Assembly (NCBI RefSeq): GCF_914767665.1
Contig: NC_059504.1
Span: 15,316,501-15,380,500 of the forward strand
DNA: 64,000 bases
Direction: 5' to 3'
Source: Harmonia axyridis
Lineage: Eukaryota > Arthropoda > Insecta > Coleoptera > Coccinellidae
Shown: one piece after another, positions 1 through 12,000 of the stretch
Numbering within the stretch: the first letter of the stretch is position 1
How the letters are laid out: every line of letters begins with the position of its first letter
Position numbers and translations under genes: made by a program
Notes under the pieces: generated by a model
Seen by the model: the letters and a program-made list of their open reading frames with translations, nothing else
What the model was told of the DNA's origin: nothing
The model's database searches: none

Positions 1-3000
1 ACCGACTGCGCCTGCCCGCCGGGCGGGCCTCTACCCGATTTTCAAGGAGGGGGCGTGTGCGAGGAATGCGACGATCGGACTTGTCCCAACAAGGATTTCT
101 ACGACCAGCCGGTGCAGACTGTGGATCGGGGCGGTCCACCCGCGGCACCGGCTTCTAACGCCCCTTTCCCTATCACCTGCACCGACGACACTTGCACAGC
201 GCCCGAGTGTTCGGCCAAGATGGGCGATGCGATGCCTCAAAGCCAAGGTTACGGCCCGGCATCGGACTTCCCGATAACCTGCGACGACGATACCTGCCAA
301 GTACCGGACTGCTCTGCCAAGACGGGAGGGGTGGCGCCACCACAACCCATCTACGTGGCTCAGGGCGGAGCCAAGCAGGACGCCGGGGTGATGGTATCCT
401 GCGACGCGGCCCCCGAATGCGCATGCGTCAACCAGGGGTCGTACCCCATGCAGATAGACGCCAAGTGCGCTTGTATGAGTGGCATCGCGCCGACGCAAGC
501 TGCACCGGGCGTCCCCAAGACTCCGAGCGAGTGCATATGTAGTGTGCCGGAAGAGTGCCAGACTGGCGGTGCTGCGACTAGGACCGGAGATGGGAAGTGT
601 CCCAGAGGAACCTGCGAAACGTGCGTTTGCGCAACTTTCCCGTTGCCTGACGCGAAGATGCACTTCACGGTTCCCCCGCCTGCGGGTGGTGGCGGTGGAG
701 GTCAGTGTCCAAGAGGTATCTGCGAGTTTTGCGCTTGCATGAAATTTCCTGGAGTCAAGGCGGGTGGAGGTGCTAGGGCTTTACCGGCCGGTCTAGTAAT
801 TGGTGCTACCACTGGTGGTGATACGTGCGCCATCTGCGGATGTGAGTTGTCTCCCAGTGATATCATGGTGGCAGGAGAAGTTTGTGGTTCTGGACCGAGC
901 GGCGTAGCAGCTCCGGGCAAGGTGAGATTTCATTTTTGCAATGGTAAGCTTAATTTTGTGTCCTAAATTATACGGTGGTCTGTCTTGGTTTAAAACTCAC
1001 GCACACCAATAACACATATAAAAAACCCTAAGCAGAATTTGACAGGACCCCTCTACTGGTCATTTATAAAGCCCTCGATAAAGTAGAAGTAGCCCTCTAG
1101 TTCGGCTAGGAACTAGAAGAAGAAGAAGAAGCCCTCAAGCACTTCTTCAACTTATAATGTCATATCTACCAGTCCCAAGATGATTTGTGAACTAGATAAG
1201 TAGAGCGATTCACTGTTTTGATAGCCTCAAAGGGGCATGTTGAAAGCCTTACTGAAATTTTCAAACCAAGAGCAACCAGTACATATTGACTTTGTGATTA
1301 GTGTTCAGAGAGGTGAAGTTGGTATTCCAATAAGGGGTTGTTGATTTTATATTTCAAAACAAATCCATTAATGATCATGTCATCGTAAAGAGGAAGATTA
1401 TAGATGGAGAACATTGCAGCACCATGTCCTTTTTATAAAATTTTTCATGACAAATTCGCACATTTGAGACTGTTTATCCTCGATATCTTCGTGAAATCCA
1501 TCCATCCAAGATCTTAAATCAGTTAGAGGCATTGACATAGGCCTAATTTTCCACAAAGTGGTCACAAAGAAACAAAGGTTTACAGCAGCAATATTCTCAC
1601 ATCGTAACATCACGTCTTCACATCACCAACTTGTCCCAAATTTTTCCACCAATTTCACTAATGCCGGTCGCAAAGTTGCTTCACTTCACCACGACACGAA
1701 AATGCTCTAGTTTTGCGAACTGAGACTGCAGAATTTTCACAATTTTTCTGGTAAATTCAAAAATTTCAATGCGTTGTTCAAGCGTGTATCGTTCCATTTT
1801 TAGTGAAACATAGTTTTTTCTTGTCAAATGTGACAGCTTTTAAGTGACAACTGCTAAGATTGCGGGCTATTCAAAATGAAACGTCTATAATGCAGAACAG
1901 TAATATACTTGAAAGTAACAACACACTTGTTCACAAAAAACTCAAATGATGTCATACAGTACATTAATTTAAAAATAATTCTGCAGGCAACTGGTGCTGC
2001 CGGCGCTGTAGGACCTCTCACCACAAACCCTTGCCCTGACGAAATCTGCACGGAACCCTGTTCCTGCAAAGCTGTTTATTCAGATACTGGTCCAATAGGC
2101 GGCGGTGGCCTAAAGCGCGCAGGCGGTCCAAAAGGGGCCGTAGGTCCTCTCACCACGAATCCTTGCCCAGATGAAATTTGCCCGGAACCCTGCTCCTGCA
2201 AGGTTACTCAAAGCGAGCCGTACATCGACCCAGACGATCCTAGACCTGTGAGGGTTTCTCCAGCAGCTGTTGGTGGTGACGCATCCTGCGATCCTTGCAA
2301 TCCCTGCGTTTGTGACGAAGGCGGCGGAGCGAAGGCAGGACCGGCTTCTACTGGCAAAAGTCTGGCCCCAATAACCGAGGACTTGTGTCCCGACGAGATC
2401 TGCGAGAAACCTTGTACCTGCAAAGTCGTACCCAGCGAAGGATATATTGACTCCGATACGGATTTAAGGAAACGGCAGATACCAGGGGCAGGTACGCACT
2501 GAGACCAACCTTTTACAGATTAACTGATTAAGGAAGTCACTAACACTACAGTATGACCCATAGCATACAGATAATTGTTCCATTATGCCAATTGTCCTAT
2601 CAAAAAGTCTGTTAGGTCAAAGAACCGTGCACCTGAATGTATTTAACGAAGAAAAGCTAATCAGAAGACGTTCAAGGGTGTTCAAAGTAGACATAGCGAT
2701 GAAAGCTACAAATGTTATATTATCATACTTCTGCTTTAAGGAACATATTTGAATAGTTTTTTCGCTAATTTGCCGCTAAAAGGGATATTCTTCATTGATT
2801 GCTTAAGTTTTTCAATTCTATAGGGATATTTATGATCTTTACTGTTGTGTTTCATGACTAGGAGGAAAACAGCTTAGCTGTTTTGCGAATAGAATGGTTT
2901 ATTTTTGTTAATCGTTCATTATTTCGCTATTCAAAGTACAGGCCATCGATGAAGACAAAATCGGAGATCCAGTTGGAGGTTTTTACTGCACATGTAAAAT

Positions 3001-6000
3001 AGGGGCCAGAGCTTTGGGAACCTGTGCTTATATCGCAAGCATTTTATGGTTTCTGGGATAAGCGCGTCATCAACTGAACATGAAGTACCCTAGCAAAGCT
3101 TTGGTGGAAAATGTTCAAGATGCCACCTCACGAAACACAGTGCAAGATCTTTCAATTGACGGTTATAATAAACAATCAAAAAAGAACAAATTTACCCAAA
3201 TCAACTTTGTAGCCAACGATACTGGCTGAATCCGGCTTTAGGACAGAGGGAGCCTTGCTGGATAGTGTGCCATTCCATAAAGTGTTTCTCTTGGTTTTAA
3301 TATTCCAATGAAAATAACGAAATAATATACGAATAATAAAAATAAAATATTCTATGTGCAAAACAGCTAAGCAATCATGTTTTCCGCCAAGTCATGTAGA
3401 ATTTGGGAACCAGCGTTGGGCAGAGTCTTCTGATCAGCTTTTTTTTCATTACGGCATAAAGGTCTAAAAAATACTAACATTTTAAATTAACCGGTAACCA
3501 TTTTGCATACATTCAGGTGCCTGGTCCTTTGCAGTGAGACTCATACCACTTGTCCAGCGGTCATATCGTAGATACGATCTGTTTCATTATCGAACACTTG
3601 CTTTCTGAACTTTCGCATACTTCTATTTTTCAATATATTCAATTTGAATTGTGAGAAGTTTACTTTGGAGAAAGTGTAATGACTAGAGAAGTAAGACAAA
3701 GTTCAAATTTTTCCTAATTAAGAAAAGGGGAAGTCTATAAGAAACCCTCTAGAGTACTACTCCCAAACTTGCGTCAGTCAAAAAATTCGTGCTGTATTCT
3801 TTGTCCTATAGAAAGAAGCTGAAGCGAGAACCTTCTTAATCCTATTGAAACTCGGGGCTGCTTTCAAGCCAACCAAGCCCTGCACTCAATCTCATCAACC
3901 CATACACAAAGCTAAACTCGACTCTGAATGTATACGCGAAAGTTTTGGAAGCAAGAGTAGGAACAGAATACTAAATATTTCAAAAACTCTGATATATTTT
4001 AGCGACACAAACCGCTGTCATGGAGAAGGCTTCGGAGTGTTGCAGCGCCATCTGCGGCCAAACTACCGGCCAAGCGACGATGACCGAAACCGAAGTTTGT
4101 TCCGTCATGTGCCAATCTACGGCCGTGGACGTTTCAGAGCCTTGCGGCGCCCCATGTGGTCTGGGAATGGACGCTCCGACCGGCGCATCGGACAGCGGCG
4201 TCTGCGGCGACAGCACTTGCACCAAAAGGTACCCCAAAGGTGGAACGATGTCCTCTTCCTCTCCAGGCTCCAAACCGAGACCCCCGCCACCTGGTGGAGA
4301 CGACGGTATGGGGATGATACGTTGCAGTTGCAAATCCAAGTTCTGCAAGTTGGTCCCAGACCCAGACAACCCGGGCCAGCAGATGTGCGTGGACGCCTCC
4401 GGCGCCAACCAGGAGAACGAAGGCTCCTGCGTCTGCGCGTCTTGTCCGGAGCCCGAGACACCTGCGAATCCGCCAGAGGGCAGTTGTTGCATGGCTGCGG
4501 ACCAAGTACCAACACAGCCTCCTGTGATGACTGTGAATCAGCTGTATAAGGTTACCAAGACGCCGGAGAACCTGAGTAAGGAGCAGGAGTATGCCGGTTT
4601 GTCCCGAAAGGATAGCGCGACCAGAAGAACGGGGTATATCGCGCCCAGGAAGGCTCTGAGTACCTTCGGGATCATGGACGTGGACGACGAAGAGTTGACG
4701 GGCAACGAAGAAAGTAGGAACGCGGATCTTAAACTAATTATCGCCGATCTGAAGAGCAAACTGTTGGACGCTGAGGACAAGATTGAAGAGTTGAAACTTG
4801 TAATGTTTTAAGGTCCTGGAGCGCAGAAAGCGTACGAAGCGGTTGTCCGCTGCGGTCTAGAGTAGTCGAGTAGAAAGCGTACAAATGATTATGTTGTGAA
4901 GTTGTTGGGCTATTTTGGAACTTCATTTGAATAGTTCCAGTCTGAACTCATCATGTCCAGCGTCAGTTCGTCCGAGGTATCGTATGTAAATCAAATATTA
5001 ACGGAGTTGCAGATTATGCTATTTTCTTCAACCAGTTCGTCGTTTGTTCGAAAAGATAGTCCAGCACTACATAGTACGCTAACTCTTCACTCATGCACAT
5101 TAGATCTTTTGGTCGAGGTGCATGTGTGATCGGATGATCTTTCGCTCCTCCTCTAAACTAATCTAACCCTTCACTCAATAAGTACTAGGAATAACCAGAA
5201 GAAACACATTTCTTCTAAAAAAAAATTCGACTTTATTCGTTAACAGTCACTTTTAAGGGTGATACATGTACTCCAACGATACTTTAACTTGTCAATACCT
5301 TTTCTGTGAGAAAATCACTGAGGGTCAGATCTGGGGAATAAGCTGGGTGGTAAAGCAATTTGAAGCTCAATTCTTTCAATTTGACCATGGCTTTCATCGA
5401 TTTGTGACAAGGAGCATTGTTTTGATAAAAAAAGATGTAATCTTTTGCATTTCAAAACGTTTTTTCTTTATTTCTGTACGCAATCATTATGTAATAATCA
5501 CTGTTTATTGTTTTACTTTTGTCAAGATAGCCAATCAACCATGCACGTCCCAAAATACGCGTGCATAACCTTGCCAATTGATTTAGGTCTCTTTGGACAG
5601 CTTTCACCTACTACTTTCCAATTAACTGCAGTTCTCTTTGACTCAGGAGTGGTGCAGTGTAGTGATGAATCCATGTTTCATCCACCTCACATATCAATGC
5701 TAAAAATCCGATTATATTTCACACAAACGGCTCCAAACAGCGTTCGGAAGTGACGATGCTTTCGATCAGCGGGAACAAGTGTAGCACCAATTCTCAGCAA
5801 ATCTTCCCCATTGGCAAATCTTCAAGCAAAACACTGAATACACTGCCTTCTGATATCTTCAACTCCATCACTATCTCAAGCAACGCAACGCAAGCAAAAC
5901 GTTCAGCATCGTCTGTAGTTTTTTGACCACGTTTAAAGTCAGCATACAACCTTTTAACCATTGTTGTCGATGGAGCAGAATCTGAATAACTCCCTAACAA

Positions 6001-9000
6001 GTCATTGCTTTGCTTGCACAGATTCTTTTCCCATCAAAAAACAGTGTTTCATCGATACATGAAAATCGTTTTTATCCATTTTCAAGCAACAACAAATTGA
6101 GGTCTATTGGCCTTCAATCTCGATCCAGACTTAACAGTGTCATTTTTGCGCCAGGCCCAGGACGTTCATTTAACCAATTCATGCGGACAGTTCGCTTTCT
6201 GTGTACCAGGACCATTTAAGGTGCCCTATTCTTCAATATCTAAACGTTGCGTTTTTCAGGGCAAGAACTATAGCGACAAGGATAACGATACCGTAAGTGA
6301 TCTACAAAAGATTACATCTAAAGCTAACTTTCTGTGATATTCTTTGTACGCTCTTGTTCTATAAAATAATTCTTAATTTCGTGTCTACCAAAGCCTGAAG
6401 AAGCTTTGTGGGGATGAAACTTTGGTGCCTGTATGTCGGTCTGTGTGCCCCCAAATCCTTGTAGTCGCCTCAACTTCTACAAATCTTGTTAGACATCCTG
6501 TTTTTGATCAAATTTGGTGTTTGAATTAGTCTACCCTAATTCACGGTGTGTTACACTGATAAACAAGATCAAAAATAAAATAATTTAAAGGGATTATTTT
6601 TCTGTAGCGAAGGAAGCTTAGGGCGGCACCCATTTGCAAAGTTTTTTTTTCAATCACGGTAGAACTCCGTTATGAAACGAAAACATAATTAATGCAGTTA
6701 TGCAATTTGTGGATTTTCCACTTGAAAAAACAACTGAATACATAATCAAGTCTGGCAGCAGTGGGCCGAGTGCTTTCTGGATGGATAACCCCAGGTTACG
6801 TTCTAAGTGGAAAATTTCAAGTGCGCAAATGAACAGATGAACAAGTGCTTGAATCACCCTACTACCTTCATTGTCTTTTCTCGAATTTGTTTCCTTAATT
6901 TTTCCTTCGTTTGAAGTCCCTTTTTCCTTATTATGTAATTCTGTTTTCTCTAAGCATCATTACTAAAAACTAGATGACAATTGATGATTTTACTTTTTTT
7001 AGGCATTGGTCAGCAAGTATTCGGAACAGATAAACGAAATGAAAAAGGTTTTGAGAGTTTTCTTCACTGTACGTGTGTGATATTATTTGGTCTTTATGAT
7101 TTCAGTCGATAAAGTGGTCTAAGAAAGAGAGGGAAGAATACGAATATCTGAAGCAAAGGGTGAAACATTTGGAGCAGGGCAAAGGGGATACTGAAAATAT
7201 AACATCCAATCTGCAAACTGCCGTGAGTAGAACATACATAAATAATAAACAAGAGATTCAATGGAAAATCCTGTTTTTCCTGGAAATTTTCATTTTTGAT
7301 GTCAGGAAAATGGAAAAAATAATGACCAAGTCCATATGTAGAGGTCTCTGCAAAAATTTCAATCAAATGATATAATTATTCATTGAATCTCCAAAACTTC
7401 AAAAACTTCGGCTATTTCATGAAATAGGTATGCTTATTTTTGTTCTGCTTCTTCCATTCTTTTCGAACTAAAAATACAGGTGGATTTATATGTTGACACC
7501 ATAGAGGTTTTAGAAGCATCCGAGGAGAAACTCAAAGCTGAGGTGAGTTATTCACATGGATGGATTGAAAATTACTCACTATTTACAAATACAAATTACC
7601 TATATTCTAGCTCGAACACTACAAAGATGTGAATGAGGTTCTACATGAAAATATTTTGAGTATGAGAGAAGAAATAGAGATGATGAAGGACACTTTTCAA
7701 CAAGAGGTGATTATTGATCATATTTTAAAAAAAAACATAGCTAAGATTTTTAAATAATTTTCAGTTGGATGACCTGAAGTGGAATAATTTCATTTCGCAT
7801 ATAGAAAACGAAGATGTTCAATATACCAATGAAATATATTTGCAGCAGGTTGGTTGGTTTTCGAATTATAGAAGTTTTTAGAAGAATATCGAGTTCAAAT
7901 TCCTATTACACTAAAACATGTCGATGTTCCAATAAAAATTGAAACAAATATTAGTGAGGAATATGTACACTAAGCATCTTATTCATTTATAAGAAGCATC
8001 GGTGGTTCAGTGGTAGAATGCTCGCCTGCCACGCGGGCGACCCGGGTTCGATTCCCGGCCGATGCAACTTTTTTTTAATAAATAATTATTTTCAGATTAA
8101 CAAATATCAAAATCTTTATCAGCAAATGATGGAACTCAACTACGAGCTAGAAATGGAACATGTGAATAATCTCCAGGACCTTTCAATGATGGAGGCCCAA
8201 TTCAATAAGTATCAATCAGTTGTGAAAAATCAAGAGGTACAGACAAAATGTATAGACCTAATACTCTCACCTCACTACCCTACCTGCTTGCTAACTGTTC
8301 TGCTTCAAGACTGTTTTGACGAAATTCTGAATCATAAAAGCATATAATTACCATAAAAATTATTTTAGGAGGAGAAGATTGTCATAAGGAATCAACTCAA
8401 GAAATTAACCAAAAAGAACAAATGCTACGAGGAAGTTGTGCAGTTTTTCAAAGATGAAATGTCAGTTATGTCCGATGAGCTGTTAACCCTACAAGAAGTT
8501 CTGGTATGACATTTTCTGGAATCTATGCTAGAATATACAGATTTTCGCATCAATCTTATCATCAGCATTTTTCATATGCAGGGTGTTAGTTAAAAAATAT
8601 TATTAAATATTCAACCGATACAAAAATGATCAAAACTGAAAATCCGTGGATAATAAGTTGCTTCTTAAGTTCAGTAACGAGACCACAGAGAACTCGAATT
8701 ATTTTAATTATTGTCAGTCTCGACTTTTTTTTAGGGTATCGCGTTTTCTTGGGGATTATTAAAACACTGATGGACGATAGACGAGAACTTTATTGCGGTA
8801 CAGCACTTGGAAACATCCTTGAACACTCTACTAACTCAACTGGTAATCACCTCATAACTTACACCACTGAACTCTTCTCTTCCCAGTTTTATACCTGAAT
8901 TACAAACATAAAATCATATGAATGAATTTCTTCTTCCTTTTCTTATTCTCTAAGTTGTATGCCTGCGCAATGGTATCATGATACCTTGGCACACTAATTA

Positions 9001-12000
9001 GGGTAGGAGAAAGATATTCTCTATTGTATCTTTCTCATTCTTGCAGAACGTTACCAACGTGAGTTCCCTAGAAGAAAACAACAAACTGATAGGCGCCATC
9101 CTCCAACTAAGAAGAATAAACGACCGTCTAGTCGCCCACCTGTGCGCAATAGAAAAACAAGCGATAATCGAGAACCAGATCAACCAAATCAACGAGGCCA
9201 GGATCAACGAACTCCAGAACATCATAAGCGCCAAAAACAACGACCTCACGCAACACGACGACATCATACAGGACATGCGCAGGAAGCTAAACAACGCGAC
9301 AAGACAGAACGCTGATCTCAAAAAGACCATCAAGAACCTGACAGACACCGTGGTGGAGATACAGGAGGGCATCAAATCGGTCGAAAGAGAACAGCTGAAG
9401 AACGTGTCGGACGTGTCTGTGGTCGAGTCCAAGGTATGTTTGGCCAGCGGTGATTTGGAGTCCATCAAGATCTGTATGGAGCAGAAGAACAGCCGGATCA
9501 TGGAGCTGGAGAACCAGTTGAAGAGCCAAGAGGTAGAACTCATCTTGGCTAATAAGGAGTTGGGTATGTTGAAAGAGAAGAAATCAGACAGCAAGGAAGT
9601 TGTGAGTGCAATCGAGCTCTTTTTGATTTTTCCTGTTGACTTGTTGTGTTTTCTTTCAGATAAATTCCTTGAAGGAGCAACTAACCTCGGCTGAAAAAAG
9701 AAACGAACAAGTCGTCGGGGACTATCAGATGGTTGTGAAGAAGCTCCAGGACTATTCGAACCTTGAGCACATGAAAAACTATGAATTGAATCATTACAAA
9801 TCGCTGGTGGAAGAAATGAAGACTAGTGTAAGATAGTTCAATGATCATTTCTTCATTTTCATGAATTCACTCTTTGTTACACTTGGTAGAGTTATCGGAT
9901 CCTCTGCTCATAGTTGAAATTTCAAAAACTTAATATGTCTACTTCAGGATGGTCATGGTAAAAGAGGAATTGTCAACGTTCCCTATTAGATAACCTCTGT
10001 GCGCACTAAGTGGCCAATACGGTATTGTCTGACATAATTTCATATTCAAGCTCTTATTTTTTTCAGCTGGTACAGTTGAACAATGGACTAGAGAAGTGCG
10101 AGGCCTCAAACATCCACTTCTACGAGGACTTGAGGAATTCTGATCATATGCGAGGGAGGTTGTTACAACACAGAAAGAACAATTTACCAATCGTTTTTGA
10201 TGAATTGAAAAAATCGGTAAGAATATAAGAATATTCGAAATATTCAATTATAACCATTTGTTCTTCAGATGGCAGATCTCAAACGAAGATTGTCGGAAGC
10301 GGATTTCAAAGGTGGGCTTATAGAAGAAGAACTACTGAAGGTCAAGGAGTCGCACATGTCTCAAATCACGGAAGAGGTAACCGATACGCAAAAGGAACTG
10401 GAGGCGAAGATTATTTCTTCGATCGAGGAGCAGAGCAGGCTCAACCAGATCGTGGAAGATCAGAAAGAAGAGATAAGAAGATTAAAAAGGGAATTGGAGA
10501 AGGAGAAGGCTGATATATGTGCTTGCAAGCGCAGCGTAAGCGACCTGAAGAACGAAAAAACCTCCACCAATGCTGAGGTGGAGATATCTCAGTTGAAGAG
10601 CGATTTAAACAAGTCCCTTCACAGACAGAGACTGCTCAATGAAGAAGTGAGTATTCTAGTGCCTGGTGGTACTACTTTTTACCATCTAGTCGATGAGAAG
10701 ACATGGCCGAGTATAATTTGAAAAATCTCGGTGGGAAAATAGGCAGCCGCAGTGAGCTGGACTGATCTTGTTTATTGAAGTCATAGTTTTGTAGGAGCTC
10801 TTTTAAATGTGGGAATTATTCGTGACGCTCCTCTTATATTTTCACTTTTATCAAAGTGACTTTTATTCTGCCTGAAATGAAAAGGTCATCAGCATCATTA
10901 TATTTTTTCAGAACGACCAGATACACACCCAGATGATCAACCTACGTAAGAAACTGACGTTTTTGGAGCAAGCCTACGACGTGTTGAAACAGGAGAACGA
11001 AGACTACAAAACACAATTAAAAAGGGCGCTCAGAGAGAAAGAATATCTGTCGAGCAAGAATCACGATCTGACCAAAACCATAGAACAGATGAGGAGCACA
11101 CACGACCAGCTTGAGAAACAGTGCAGGTACAACGCCGATAGGCTAAGAAACCTAGAATTGGAACTGGCGGACGCCCAAGTAGATAGAGAGATCGTGTCTG
11201 ATGAGGCCAAACACTTGGCTAGCGCGGTGAAGACGTGGATTGAGGAACAGCCAAACGAGAATCTAGAGATTCGCGGAAAGATAAAAAATAATACCGACAC
11301 TATTAATCCTTTGCGGAAGTAGGTATTTTGATTTTGGTGAGATGCATGGAGTGTGAAGATGTAATATTCATTCCCCTATTGACCTCTTATATTGATCTCA
11401 GTATAATATTGAACTCAGCATCATGTTGACCTCAATAAATAGCATATTGCCTTGAATCACTCATTTGCTTCAATTGCATATTGACCTCAATTACTCATTC
11501 ATCCCACCAAACTATTGACCTCATCCAATTATTGACCTCCTCCAACCAATGACCACAAGTAGATATTGACCTCAATCAACTGTTAATCTCAATCGCGTAT
11601 CTTACGCAATAACATATTAACCTCAACAGCATACTGACCTGAATCGCTCATTTACTTTAATCGCTTAGTGACTTCAATTACTCATCGACCTCACCAAAAA
11701 TATAACTCTCAATTGATTATTGACCTCAATTACTCATTGATCCCACTTAACTATCGGCATCATCTAATTATTGAGGAAAAGCCAAACGAGAATCTAGAGA
11801 TTCTCGGAAAGATAAAAAATAATACCGACACTATTAATCCTTTGCGGAAGTAGGTATTTTGATTTTGGTGAGATGCATGGAGTGTGAAGATGTAATATTC
11901 ATTCCCCTATTGACCTCTTATATTGATCTCAGTATAATATTGAACTCAGTATCATGTTGACCTCAATAGCATGTTGCCTTGAATCACTCATTTGCTTCAA

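Noticed and set aside
28..663. Long minus-strand frames opposite the cysteine-rich exon
   Set aside because: Shadows of the GC-rich plus-strand coding exon, whose frame is supported by repeats and splice phases.
4800..4811. Stop codon at 4809-4811 as the end of the cysteine-rich gene
   Set aside because: A GTAATG donor just before it joins in phase 0 to a chain of coiled-coil exons that have no start codon of their own, and coiled coil already begins before the donor. The two-gene alternative is kept as a caveat.
6107..6337. 76-codon frame containing GKNYSDKDNDT
   Set aside because: Only the 33-base microexon 6260-6292 is supported; the upstream part lacks homology and runs into the mariner relic flank.
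8018..8347. 109-codon plus-strand frame starting in the tRNA
   Set aside because: It starts inside the tRNA-Gly gene, crosses an intron and includes the true exon 8096-8236 only by sharing its frame.
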